Assembly (NCBI GenBank): GCA_037043015.1
Contig: CM073328.1
Span: 13,923,495-13,987,494 of the forward strand
Direction: 5' to 3'
DNA length: 64,000 bases
Source of the DNA: Bryum argenteum
Taxonomy: Eukaryota > Streptophyta > Bryopsida > Bryales > Bryaceae
In this document: one piece after another, positions 46,475-58,209 of the stretch
Position numbering within the stretch: position 1 is the first letter of the stretch
How the letters are laid out: each line of letters begins with the position of its first letter
Program-made: the position numbers and the translations under genes
Notes under the pieces: model-generated
Told to the model about the DNA's origin: nothing
The model's database searches: none
Seen by the model: only the letters and a program-made list of their open reading frames with translations

Positions 46475-48905
46475 AACTTCAAAAATTTGAGGAATTATAC
46501 CACACATTCTTTATATTCCAAGCTTTTACTTTTTGGCACTGTGTAGATGATAATATGTGAAAAGCTTGATCTCAAAGACGTTTCTCAAAATGTTGAAACA
46601 AAATGCTTAAATTTGAGGTAAAAATATAAGAAATAAGGTACAAAATCAAATTATAAGCTTGGAAAGATAAATCCTAAAAAGCTAGTATATCATACTCCTA
46701 AAACCATAAACAAAGTTTGTCCAAGTAATAACAAATATGCCTTAAGTTCACATTATTAAAAGCCGCATGTTAACAACAATGTCATCAAAAGACAAATCCT
46801 TACCCTTAGTTGTCAATTCAATTCAAAAGTGCTACGTTTAATGCAAACGTGATAACATATGTAATTTTGAAAGAACATGAATGATTTACAAGAAGCACAT
46901 CTTACATTCCAAATATGTCCAATATTACATACGACAAATAGTCAATGGCCATCTCATATTAAATACTCTCAACCCTATTAAACCAAGAGAAAGGTCATTG
47001 ATAAAAGGGAATGAAATCAATATCCATAAAGGCTTGTAATCTCAACACGAAGTGACTGCAAAGCACTCCTAAGATCACGCACCATCTCTACATTGTCTTT
47101 AAAATTTGCAATTTCTAACTTCAATCTTGTTGTAGAGCTTTGCTAACAAGAAAGCAACACCTGCATCTTTCACCTACTCCCAACATCCTTGTTTCTCATT
47201 TTTTCCATGTCCGCCTCACCATGTTCCTTGTCCGCCTCACTGTGTTCCTTATCATGTTCCATGTCCACATTACCGTGTTCTTTAAGTTTCCATGTTGTGC
47301 ATGTAGTAGAGATGAATTATTAATCCACCTAAGCTAGTAAGAAAAGGTTATGCCAAGTTTTTTACCATGCACTATATCTCATCTCACATCAATAAAAGGC
47401 ATGATCTTTACACAAGTTGCATATAAACTTCTACATCTGGCTTGCTTGCATTCAGCTTGCTTGGAGATGCTTACGGATGCATAAGCCAACACAATAGGTT
47501 GTCTCTTGAAAGCCGGAACTTGATGAATCATGGTGTATGTATCATGCATGTTATATTCTTGTTGCTCTCTAAACCTCTACTCTAGCAGATGGCTCATATA
47601 TTTGACTCCTTCAATTTTCACGATAAACCGGCACTTGTGAATACTGTGACTTTGGTTGTTCTTCTAGCAAGTGAACGGAGCCGGTCTTCTCTCCACCATA
47701 GACAAGAAAATGAATCTAGATTCTTTCAAAATGAGGAATCAACTTCGAACTCTATTTTCAAATAGAATTGCAAAGCAACAACTACCAAAGAAAAGTTAAC
47801 TCCTAACTCTATTTTCAAAAAATATTACAACATTACGACAAAATAGTTACGTACGCATAGATCTATCCAACAAGAATCTACACGATTTATAATTCCACAT
47901 ATGACTATCAGAGATTTACATCAAATTTAAACCCGAAATAAAAGCTAAAGGGGCTCTATAGGAACCTCAGAGCGTGTACATGAGACCTCTCGTCCAAATT
48001 GGAATTCATCGTTGAAAAGAGAAGCTCGTCAAATTTAACTAAGACTCAAAGCATTTTTTTGTCCTCAAGATTTGATCATCTTTCTTTACATTATATAGTC
48101 TATAATCCTAGATGTGCACATCTTATGGAATAGAATGTGATAGTGTACGTTTCTGAATCAATCATTCATGCCAAATTTGTGCTTACAAGTAATCACCATT
48201 GATTGCTTTGTAAGCTTTGCTCCAAAATCTATAAAGACTGAGATCATGATAAAAAATAAATCCATGCATATCTTAATTGAAAATTGAAACTCCATGGAGG
48301 TATTCTCCAAAAACTACTAAACTCCATGATGTGAAGTTGTGATGGACTTGCAAGAGAATTGCAAGGCTCAATGTGATCAAGAATAAAACACAAAGTTCAA
48401 ACTTGGTCTTCCTTTTAAAACTTCACATTCACCTTGGAACCTTAAAGTTTGAACGCCCGCCATCATATGAGCACAAAACTTAGCCTTTATCTTCCTTTCA
48501 AATCTTCACATCGACCTTGAATCCAAGGTACCCTTAAAATAAAGGTCAAATGTTGCCACATTTTTGCCAACACAAAGTTTAGTCTATTTTTTACAACCTC
48601 AAAATTATACCATATCTTCCTCTAATAACCAAGGTACCCTTGAAAATCAAAGTTCAAGGCTCATGATCATGTCTCAAACACATAATTTAATCTTTGTACT
48701 TTTTTCTTTCTTTCTAATTTTGACTTCAAACGAACTTCAACCGGTTACAAACTAGGTGCTCTTAAAGCTCAAAGTTCAAATGTGTCCATGATCTACTCTC
48801 AGTCTTCCCCCAACCAACCTTGAAACTCTTAAAAGGTTACGTAGCCACAATCTTGCCAACACAAAACTCTGCTTCAGTCCTTTCAAAGCCTCAAAGCCTC
48901 ACTCT
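46475..48905. repeat. Diverged segmental repeat block Y (copy 2)
   Basis: This continues the host sequence interrupted by the CACTA element and matches 17,540-20,800 in order. Examples are 'tagatgataat.tgt..aaagc.tga.ctcaa', 'aacaaagtttgtccaagtaat' and 'aatatccataaaggcttg'. A local minisatellite-like stretch, 'tgtccgcctcacc.tgttcctt', repeats near 47,208-47,280. No gene is supported. Confidence 0.55.
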
Positions 48906-51860
48906 AAAGATATGTCGGTTTACACTACGTGACTACGGTGGAGGAGCCCACTGGTCATTCTTTTTTTTAAAAAGGCGAACTTTCAATTGTGATTGGTTGA
49001 AAGAGTAGTTCTTATCCGGTGTTTGTTTAGACTAGGAGAAGAACAAACCGGTGGTGAACATTTCTTGTGGATGATAAAATGACATGGCAATCTATGTGGC
49101 ACCACTTTTTGGAGGAGTTTTGGCAAAGCATAAAATATACCTCTTTCATTTACTATCATGAGATAGTCTTTTGCTATTTCAACTAGACTTCTTAGGCATC
49201 CGGCATATATATATATATATACATATATATCATGGGCTCTAGAAGACCCATGTAAGGTAATGGTGTATGTGTTTGCCATGGGGGGTCATGCAAACACAAG
49301 TTGGACCTTGTTAAAATTTGAACAAATTCGAAGAAGTGGTCGGTACATGGGTAAGGGTAAAAAAAGCAGGGAGAAATATTTTTCTGTACTTTATATCGTA
49401 TAAAGGCCATGGAAATAATTTTAGTACCAAAAAACATCGATAACCACTTTTTAAAAATATATAGTATAATTAACAGTCCTTGGAGTTTGAAATGAGGGGA
49501 TGAGTGCATTTGTTTAGAAAAAAGAGGATAGAAAAGTGAACTTCTCTTCACAAGTAGACTTCTCCTGTAGACATCTAGAGAAAACTTCTCCTTTAAGTGG
49601 TTAATCTTGGCCAAGCCTTCTTCCCATAGTGTGTTTATCAATTCTTATTTTGAAGCACATCAAATGTTGGAGTTCTATAATTGGATAAACATCCTGTTGG
49701 AAGATCAATTCATGGTAGGGGATGACTTCAATGATGCCGATGAGAGAAGGGACGAGGAGGATGACGTCAAGCTCTCAAGTCTCAACTGTGAGATCGTAGG
49801 TTCGATCCGCTTCTCAAACCACTGCGGCATAGTTGACTCTTGAGGCTTGTATAGCCACCCTCCTCTTCCCTATCCTCCTTGGCTTGTTGAAGTCATCCCA
49901 AATCATGGTTTTTGCCCATTTAAACTTTGAACCCCTATATCTCTTATACAATGCTAGATTTAGTTTAGATTTAAGCTTAGAAATATTTAATCTGATGTAC
50001 AATACATGGGCTAAATATCATCTCCTTATTAAATTGAGTTTACTAAAAAAGGTGGGGATGAAAACTCTATGTTACTTCATAATTAAGCATCATCCTCCTA
50101 ACTCTACTCTATACAACAATTTTTTTTATTGCACTCCCCTAGACACTAAAAGCAACAACCCGCTTTTTACAAAAAAGGATGTATCAAATCACATTAAAGG
50201 TCGGTTAACATCACCGTGGAGAAGGCCAACCGTGTGCTTGAGGCCGAGCTGCTTGGTTACGCGAAAAGCTAGCAAGCGCTGCTTGGGCACGCCTCAAAAT
50301 CTCACCCCAAAACCAAAGTCACGGAGAGGAAAAGTCTACTCACCAATCATGTTTTCTCACTAGCCGGTTATAATAGAAAGTGCTTTTTGCCAGAAAAATC
50401 TATGTCATGTGTCACTCTCTCATTGGTTGAGGGAGATTGTAAAATGTGAGTGAAGGCAAGGTATAACTTTGAGTTATGGTGTGCTAAAAATTGGGAGACT
50501 TTAAACCCTCTTGGCCAAGTTACAAGGATACTGCGTAGGCTGGGGTTCCTCAAACACCAAACAAGGCCCCACTCTCCGGCCCATTGTACGGACTCGACAT
50601 GCTCTAATCTATTGTCGGAGGGTTTAGATTGGGAGGGGTGAGTTGTGGGAGCTACGGACATGCGGGGTTGGAAGGTCTACGGAATTTGTCATGAACCTAC
50701 CGTTTTTAACAACATCATCAGGTTTGAGGAAATATTATGCTTTCTTTCTTCTCTCCTTATTGTCTCATTTCTTAAAAAAATCATAGTTGTTACATTGAAT
50801 TCTAAATGTAGGTGAATGTTTTATGGGTTGTTCGATTGGATGTTCGCATTTTATGGTTCCTCTACATCAATTCTCCGTACGTGTATTAACACCTCAAATA
50901 TAGCATAGAGCACAATTTTATTTTTTGTATTGTTGTAATACAATTGTGTATAGGAAACATATAATAGGAATCTGTTAAAAATAGAGCTACTTTTACACAA
51001 GGTAAACATGTTGCTAGCTTGTAACCATGTAGAAAGCCTTGGCACTGCCTAGCTACCTGTCATCCGGTAATTTAGGGTTATCTAGGATCACATAAACCGC
51101 ATCTTTAAAGCCTTGGAGTTGGACCAATGTGAGTCATCTTTGTAACACTACAAAGCAACACGCAGTTCTTAATGAACAATTAATGTTGTTTGCAAAGTGC
51201 TTGATTAGTGATTTCACTTTGTGAACATTTGTCAATTTGTTTCATTCCTCGGGGCTGTCATTTCTAAGGGTGAATCATGAATGATTTAACATTCGCATTG
51301 AGGAATTTTTGATAATTCAAAGAGTATCGGTTATAAACAATACAATATGTCCACTATTGGGTTTCTAAGGATAGGATACTTATCAATTTTCAAAGAAATG
51401 AAGAAACCAAACAGTTTGGAAATCAAGAGAATTATAGTGTCCATTATTAGAGATTGGATAAGATGAAGTTCAAATTTAGCCACAATGTCGCCACGAGACG
51501 TGTGCGGAGGCAAGAAATAGATAAATATGTTACCCATCAATAGAAAGATGGGTGGACCCCTAAACAAGAAGCTCTACAGTGACTCAAATCTCGAGATAAT
51601 TTAATCAGAAATTCCGTGAATGAAGTTTTTAAAAATCTTATTTTGGGCTATCCAATGGTAGGATCTTCTTTAAAACATTCAGTCTAAATTACTCCCTTCT
51701 TATCAAATTTCACCTTTCGAATCTTGAGCTATATTAAGACAAGTTTCGGGTTCTTGTCAAAACAACATTCCTTTAATGAGAAAATTGATCGGCTTGTCAA
51801 GAGGCAGTTTGAAAAATTGTTGTACACATTAGGGTCCAGGTTGATTGTAGAAGTTTTTGT
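48906..51860. repeat. Diverged segmental repeat block Z (copy 2)
   Basis: Matches 23,975-27,790, except that its tRNA-like repeat (49,620-50,160) is inverted relative to the other copies. A (TA)n tract lies at ~49,205-49,225 and a poly-T stretch at 48,961. No gene is supported. Confidence 0.55.
49735..49850 (+). repeat. tRNA-like (SINE-type) segment, best-preserved copy
   Basis: The sequence AGCTCTCAAGTCTCAACTGT, then GAGATCGTAGGTTCGATCC, reads like an anticodon arm and T arm. The B-box GGTTCGATCC (49,799-49,808) is perfect. Related copies lie near 21,540, 25,580, 31,925, 34,920, 35,690 and 37,110 on the opposite strand. The 5' half and acceptor stem are not recognisable, so it is not a tRNA gene. 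Confidence 0.5.
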
Positions 51861-51984
51861 TTCCACTTTGTCACCATCCTTTTTTGAACATGAAATTGCC
51901 ACCCACTTGCTTATATACCTTACACATAAATCACATCTAGCAAGAATTCAATTTCCACATATGATTTTTATAGGTTCACATCAC

Positions 51985-52680
51985 TTAGGACCAACTACAA
52001 GAAGACACATGATTCTTGTAGTTCCCCGGCCACTGAAATCCATTGCGCCCATAGCTCCCATACCGCGCACCAAAATATTTCTTCAGCGTCTCGGGGGGCA
52101 CTTTGTCGTTGCAGAAGTGGTGCGGATTCTGCCCTCCGCGTGGCAACTTCCACTCCTTCTCAAAGTCCTCCGCCGTCATTGCACGCGGAGGTTGCTTCAG
52201 TCAAGCAATTTCGGCGTCGACATCCTCGACGCAGTTGTAGCGCTTCTCGGGCCGCCTTGAGCGCTTCCTCTTCGGTGTCTTAGCCGCTCGGTCCTCCGCT
52301 TCTTCCTCACCGGAGTCTCTGCTGAATTCCTCCTCACTGATGGCGTCGCCTTCGTCCTCCTCAACCGCTACCTTCCGCTTCTGCGATTGGGAGCTCTTCC
52401 GTCGGCCACTGCCTTGGTTTTCTTCAGATTCTCGGCCTTACGACCCCAGCTTCCGCTTTCCCCCAAGGTTGAGTTCCCCTCTATCATTGTCGTTGCCGTC
52501 CACAGTGGGAGCCTCCGGAGGGGGAACCAGCAACTTCAGGGCTCCCGAGAAAACTCTATGAGTACCCTTCGTTGCCCCCCTCCCATCCCGCTTCCGCCTC
52601 AGCTTCTCCGTAGCCTTCGTCCTGCACCTACCCCAACCCGACCCCACCTTCGCACTCGACATATCCCAGGCACAGTTCAC
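51985..52680 (-). pseudogene. GC-rich relic of an unidentified gene
   Basis: Coding-like sequence in three phases on the minus strand. First a basic stretch (KATEKLRRKRDGRG... KLLVPPPEAPTVDG), then a KRK-V-VEEDEGD acidic stretch with RAAKTPKRKRSRRPEKRY, then MTAEDFEKEWKLPRG and LKKYFGARYGSYGRNGFQWP. The composition (NLS-like runs, acidic patches, GC-rich third positions) differs sharply from the AT-rich flanks, which suggests a once-functional nuclear protein gene now frameshifted. A weak resemblance to the relic at 63,354-64,000 (FEK..., then YFG..NG) suggests one family. I do not recognise it. Confidence 0.4.
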
Positions 52681-53192
52681 CGACCTAAACCCCTAAACCC
52701 TATCGTCTTCCCCAGTACATTCTCTCCCTAAAGTACCGACCCTAAACCTTCTTCTTCTCACACTCTCGTCACAGCATGCTACACTCCGATTGTTCAGTTA
52801 TCACCTCTCAAACAACTCTCAGTCATGTCGAACTTCTTGCAACACCTGCAAACCCCTACAGCTACAAACACCTAGCAACGATCAGCAATCCCTAAACCCT
52901 AAACCAACCGCGCGAACATCCTCTCTTCCAAAACATAATTTTGACACTCTCTCGTCACTGATCACAGTATCTCCCGTCTCACAGCACCTCACCCATCGTC
53001 GGCATCAGCACTATTCCAACAACCAGCGCTACCATTCTACGGACAGGAAACGAGCGGGCACGGCAGAGGAAAACGCGAGTTACAGCGTTGAGAGAGAGGT
53101 GTCGGCGTCAACGAGCCGCGCGACTCAACCAATGGCGGAAATTTCAAAAACCACAGTACTCCGCCTTTCCCTCCTGAAAGGTGCAAGACGGT
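52681..53192. other. 5' flank of the GC-rich relic, C-rich with short telomere-like motifs
   Basis: Two short stretches carry CCCTAAA-type repeats (ccctaaaccctat near 52,690; cctaaaccctaaacc near 52,892). These telobox-like motifs are common in plant promoters. A forward open frame (52,790-53,194) has no recognisable content. Confidence 0.35.
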
Positions 53193-53242
53193 GACCGGTG
53201 ATCACCGGTCTAACGCTCCTTTCAGACCGGTGATCACCGGTC
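53193..53242. promoter_or_regulatory. Pair of 18-bp perfect palindromes
   Basis: GACCGGTGATCACCGGTC occurs at 53,193-53,210 and 53,225-53,242. Each copy equals its own reverse complement. With their outer GT/AC the two form 20-bp inverted copies around a 14-bp spacer. A further half-site, CACCGGTC, lies at about 53,275. This could be a protein-binding array upstream of the minus-strand relic, or a remnant of a repeat. Confidence 0.5.
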
Positions 53243-53357
53243 ACCCAGACCTAGCCTTAACGTTGTAACCGGCAGCACCGGTCAAAACATATCAAATTCT
53301 ACAAAACAAAAGTAATCAACATATATAAAAAATCCATTACTAAACAAATTATTTGTG

Positions 53358-53444
53358 TAATAATTTAACATAGGTTAGTATGATTTTTAGATGTTATAAT
53401 TCTAGATGATTCACAGAATCATGCTAACCTATGTTAAATTATTA
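53358..53444. repeat. Short fold-back repeat (28-bp arms)
   Basis: Arms 53,358-53,385 and 53,417-53,444 (core TTAACATAGGTTAG and complement) differ at one base around a 31-base loop. It would form a strong hairpin; it may be a very small MITE. Confidence 0.6.
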
Positions 53445-54960
53445 CATCTAAGTTACTCATTTGACTATACACCTAACAAACACTAACTCCTCAAAATAAT
53501 AAATTTGTGTCCTTACATGAACATTATCTAAACCCATGATGATAAAAATTTGCACATGGGGAGCTTGAGATTCACAAGTTTATACACCAATAATAGAATG
53601 CATGATGTCTACTCTATCATGATTCAAAACTAAACCCTAAACCCTAAAACTTCTAGTTTCTCATAACTTGCTAAACCAAAAGGGAATGAAAATAAGTACC
53701 AATATATGAATTAGTGTGAATAGATGCTTGCATTTTGATGACGTCACATAGAAAATCTAAAAGCACAAAGATGAAAAGCATAGAAATTCTTTACAAATAT
53801 AAGTACCAATGAAAAAGAAAAAGAAAAACAAGATGAAACGGATTAACCTATTTCAAAATAATTGTTGTATCCAAAGTGTGACCAACATAGACTTTGACAC
53901 AGAAGAGAGTTGTGCTACATGAGAGTATTTATATACAAATTGAAGATCAACTCTCGAGATAAGGGTGATGCAAATACTTTCCTTGAAAGGTGCTTGATAC
54001 AAATACTTTTCTCGGAAGGTGGGTCACGTATATATTTTACTCCAAAGGTTAGTGATGTAACTACTTTTTTAAAATTATGGTCAATTTGATTTCTATTTTT
54101 GAAATGTGAGTGATGTAAATAATATTCTCAAAATGTGAATGATGTAAATACTTCTGTTAAAATTTCTCTAATGTATTTTTATTATTGTAAAGATAATAAA
54201 TAATTAGTATATAGAATATAGGTAATAGGATGTGTAAAAAAAAGACTTTTAGTTAAAATCATTCCAAGTGGATATACAAAATGGTTGATGAACGAGCTAT
54301 TTCAGATTTCCAAGAACTAAAAATTATGAAAAGTCTTATACATTTATTGCTAGTCTTACATATTTCTTTGCTTTATACAGGTTACTTAAGAAAACCTTTA
54401 TAGGAAACTTATTGCAAATTATGCTTGTGTAAGGTTGTATATAGTACACACACTTCACTTTCTTGAAGCAAATTTACATGGTAACCTTGATATCTTTAGA
54501 GTAAAGTTATTTCATTTGTCATTAACTGCCATTTTGGCTCGGGTGAATTTTTAGAGACATTTTACTAATATCATGCATATGCTTTTTAATACAGACCATA
54601 TTCTATAATATCTCCCAAATTGCAATTAACATTTTGCCAGCCGTCAAAACAATATTGCCCTTTGCCTGTTGCACTACATTCTTAAACATATTTGGCATAT
54701 TTTTATACTTTTTAATCTTCTTGAATTTTCGTCGAAGAGCAATATTTTCTGAATGACCGTTCGAAGCTAGAGCACAAAAAGTTTTGAAGGCCCTTTGGAC
54801 GACAATATTGCTTAAATGGCTTACAATGGGCAATATTTTGTAAATGGACTTTAAAAGACTATTGCGAATTTCTAATGTGAAATAATCACAATTGTTGAGT
54901 ATTGGTCACATTAAGTTATTGTGTGTAAGCCATATTTAAACTACTGAAACGTACAATTTG
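53445..54960. other. AT-rich non-coding DNA with degenerate tandem repeats
   Basis: At 53,630-53,649 about 2.5 copies of CCCTAAA occur. From ~53,960 to 54,175 a degenerate ~25-30-bp unit (gtgatgtaaatact..tt) repeats roughly six to seven times. At 54,600-54,850 the motif CAATATTG / gcaatatt recurs on both strands. No gene is supported. Confidence 0.4.
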
Positions 54961-54961
54961 T

Positions 54962-54968
<7 letters not shown>

Positions 54969-54999
<31 letters not shown>
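54969..54999. repeat. (AT)n microsatellite
   Basis: Uninterrupted AT dinucleotides for about 30 bp, directly abutting a fold-back element. Confidence 0.9.
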
Positions 55000-55000
<1 letters not shown>

Positions 55001-55001
<1 letters not shown>

Positions 55002-55235
55002 AGTCCTAACCCGTGTCCTTCGGACACGGACATCAAAAAGGTAAGATCGAAATTTATGAAAACATGTAAAAAATCCAGACCTAGGTATAAAAAATAATTA
55101 TACCCTATTGAGAATCCTCCAACTACGTATTTCTTTTTATACCTGAGTTTAAATTTTTAGTTTTTTACGTGTTTTAAAAAAAAAATTGATCGGCCCTTTT
55201 TGATGTCCTAGTCCGAAGGATATAGGTTAGGACTT
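55001..55235. mobile_element. MITE-like element with AAGTCCTAACC ends
   Basis: The left end AAGTCCTAACCCGTGTCCTT and the reverse complement of the right end (AAGTCCTAACCTATATCCTT) are imperfect inverted repeats continuing through CGGAC...GACATCAAAAAGG. The 235-bp element sits in TA repeats, so a TA duplication cannot be told from background. A further related fragment, 'ccgatgtcctttggacaaa', follows at 55,243. Confidence 0.6.
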
Positions 55236-55279
55236 CTATATACCGATGTCCTTTGGACAAAAAATAAAATAAAAATAGT

Positions 55280-55858
55280 ATTTAATCAATTGGTGAGTAA
55301 GTTCCCCTCGTCCCATGGGTAAACACTTTATTTGGTGCTCTTCAAAAACTACACCCTATCCTCGGTTCCCTCGTAAATGGTCTTCCTACTTTTTAAGATT
55401 TATAGCATGACCTACGTTCCCTTTTTCTGGGTTACCCACGCTTTGGCCCGTTCCCCGTTCTCATCATTTCTTTTGTGTTTCAACAACTTCCCTTTTTGGT
55501 TTCCGTCATTTGTTCCTAGTTTCCATCATTTGTATGTAGTTCCCATCATTCGTTCTTGGTTCTCATTATTTGTTAGTAGTTCTCATCCTCCTTTCGTAAT
55601 TCTTATCCTTTAATCTCGATTCCTGGTTCCCCTCCGATGTTCCCTTGATCTCCCCTCAAGTGACTCTTTCTTTGCTCCCATTTTTGTGTTCCATATTCCT
55701 TGTCTCTTTAACTCCTTGTATTTTTATTATTGGGATCTAATAAACTCTTAATAACAACCACATACTATTTAGAGAACTCTTCAAAATCTTTTGAAAAGTT
55801 ACTCTTCATGTCGTGTATACATGACCAAGTGATAATGGCCATGACCATGCATGTCTTT
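55280..55858. repeat. ~0.58 kb tandem duplication, copy 1
   Basis: A pyrimidine-rich unit with internal 'ttcccatcattcgttcttggttc'-type minisatellite. It is repeated directly as 55,859-55,954 plus 61,528-62,035, where the second copy is split by the Ty3/gypsy element. Matching landmarks are 'cttatttggtgctc.tcaa.aact', 'attccttgtc', 'taataaa.tcttaataacaa.ca' and 'cttca...cgtgtatac'. Confidence 0.65.
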
Positions 55859-55954
55859 GATTAATTTCTCCCCCTCATCCCGATGGATGAGCTTCTTATT
55901 TGGTGCTCCTCAAGAACTGACCCCTATCCTTGATTCTCTCTCGTTGATTGTATC

Positions 55955-56444
55955 TGTAACAGGGCAAGAACTAGATTTTTGTGTTTGCTAGAAAAGTAGA
56001 TAGATAGTTGAAACCATTTTAGGAGTTTTTAGAAAATTTTAGAATTTGAGGTAGATGGCCTATGTGGGACCCACCATAGAAGCTTCGAGAAGGTGGGGCC
56101 CACCTCTAGAGTCTTCTAGAAGGGCGGTTATCTAGGTGGGGCCCACCTCTAGGACCTTCCGGAAAGTTCCATGGTGGGGCCCGCCATTGGAACATTCTAG
56201 AAAGTTCCAAGGGCGCGGTTAGGCGGAGTATAAATAGAACGGGCGGGGCCATTTGGAGGCATTCGGTCGGTGCGCGCCTTAGTCCTCTCTCTCGGTAAAG
56301 TTTGGTTTGTACTTTGCTTCTTTAGTTCTGCTTTGTTACATTACATTCAAGTCTATTCGGTCATGTTTAGTCCGGTTTTCTCGAGATCTTGTTAGGTTAG
56401 CGGTGTTTGAGTTGTGACCAAAGAGAGAATTCAGTCCCGTTTCA
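55955..56444 (+). repeat. 5' LTR of the Ty3/gypsy element
   Basis: 490 bp, TG...CA ended, with a TATA box (TATAAATA, 56,229-56,236). Several copies of GTGGGGCCCACC / GTGGGACCCACC form short palindromes in its U3 part. Confidence 0.9.
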
Positions 56445-56445
56445 T

Positions 56446-56457
56446 TGGTATCAGAGC
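56446..56457 (+). other. Primer-binding site (initiator-Met tRNA)
   Basis: TGGTATCAGAGC starts two bases inside the 5' LTR and is the standard plant initiator-methionine tRNA complement. Confidence 0.9.
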
Positions 56458-56629
56458 GAGTGTCAGTCTATCCTTACATTAGGTGCTATTAGCAAGAGTC
56501 TACTTGAGAGTCAGTCATTGTGGTTTCATCAAGTCTTGTCCTTGGATCTACTTGGAGTTACTTTCAAGGATTTGGCTAGAACGAGAGAAGGCGGCGTCGC
56601 GTGAGCGCAGGTCGTCGGAAGAATTGCAT

Positions 56630-57238
56630 CATGGGAGAAATGGCGGAACCTACTCATATGGAGACTCAGATTCAAACCTACTAGACCAGTTCTTTGCATT
56701 ACAAGGACAAGCGGACGCTTCTAGAGCTAGAGAATTGACAAGCTGCGAGGTCAAGTTGAGCAAGCCTCAAACATATTCGGGAACTTCAAGACAAGATGAT
56801 GTATCTCAATGGCTTTTCAAAGATGCGACAATATCTCCAACTGTCCGGGCGAACTCAACCGACGGAATTATATATGCGGCTAGCTATTTGAGGGTGCAAA
56901 GACCATTTGGTGGCGACTTGAGCTCAAAACTATGGAGCTCAAGGTGGATTTCAAAATTGGGAGGAATTTGAGACCGAGCTCACAAACCAGCTTTCGGCCC
57001 ATCAATGCGGAGAAGTTAGCGCGCGATCGGTTTAGCCACCTTGACACAAATAAAGTCGGTGCAAGAGTATGTCACCCGGTTCAAATCCATATGTCTCCAA
57101 ATACCCAATGTTTCGGAGGGAGAGATGATGGATCGATTTGTTCGAGGATTGAAGCCGATCGTTCAACGAGAAGTGGAATTAAGAGACCCTCAAACATTTG
57201 AGGAGGCGGTTAGGATTGCGAAAGAGTTGATGCCATAA
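56630..57238 (+). pseudogene. gag region, frameshifted
   Basis: Gag packages the element RNA. The best segment (57,041-57,238) reads SVQEYVTRFKSICLQIPN and MMDRFVRGLKP..QREVEL, the retrotransposon gag core. Preceding gag sequence lies in other phases (56,483-56,971), so at least one frameshift is present. No zinc knuckle is seen before the protease. Confidence 0.6.
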
Positions 57239-57639
57239 ACTTTAGAAATCGTGGAGTACGACTGCGGTATGGAACCCTACGCCACCACCTACTATAGTAG
57301 CCCAACAACCGACGCCAATGGAGATTGACGCCCTACAAGGACCATTGACGCCACGAGAGACGACAATTATTGGCACGGAAGGGATTGTGCTTCTCTTTGT
57401 CGGAGTCGAGCCATCGATTGGAGAGTGTCAAAACGTCGAATTCGGTGCCAACAAACCAAGGCGGATCCACAACCTCGAGGTTGACCAAGATGATGAAGGA
57501 ATGGAGCAAGGAAAGCGGGGCTCCCGATGGGGGCACCGAGGACCAATATCGGGGATAGTCATTGTCTCTCGTGAGTCAAACAAAGATGGTCTCGGGCAAC
57601 ACTCAAAAAGGTCGGTGATATGTCTCATGTCGACTTAGA

Positions 57640-57867
57640 AGACAACCGTGTCGAGTACTAGTGGATTGCGGTTCTACGGAGAATTGCATCTCGACCGCAA
57701 TTGCCAACCGACTTGGGATCAAGACTAAGGTGATCACCGGAGGGACTATATACCTCATGAGACGATCGGAAAATGATTTAAGTGAGACATGTGAAGAAGA
57801 GACCTTGAGATTGTGTGATGCCTATGCACTACGAGGAAAATTTAAGGTAACGAAGCTCGAGATATGA
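57640..57867 (+). pseudogene. Aspartic protease region
   Basis: The active-site motif appears as VDCGSTENCIS, followed by a hydrophobic AIANRLGI stretch, as in Ty3/gypsy retropepsins. The usual serine of D-S-G is Cys here. The frame closes at 57,867 and the next segments continue in other phases. Confidence 0.6.
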
Positions 57868-58209
57868 TGTTATCCTGGGAATGCCGTGGTTGGAGGCGGA
57901 AATAAGCGATTGACCGGTGGCAAGAACCATCTCTTTTAACGAAGGTGGGCGCAAGATAATTCTTCATGCTTCAACATCAAGTGGATTGAAGAAACGACAG
58001 ACAACTAAAGGCATATTGGTGGGGATGGCCTTCATGAAGAAACAGATGCGACAAAAGCAGCCGGTGTATGTGGTGGTTCCAAATATTGCTTCAATGGTAG
58101 AGAAGAGAGCCGAAGGAGCGAACGAGTTGAGCAACTTATCGGAGTTCGAGATGTCTTTCCCGCCGACTTACCTAGTGGTTTACCACCTGATCGAGGTGCT
58201 CCCTTCCAC

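Noticed and set aside
53630-53650. Telomere (CCCTAAA repeats)
   Set aside because: Only about 2.5 copies here and fewer near 52.7 and 52.9 kb. These are short interstitial or telobox motifs, not a chromosome end.
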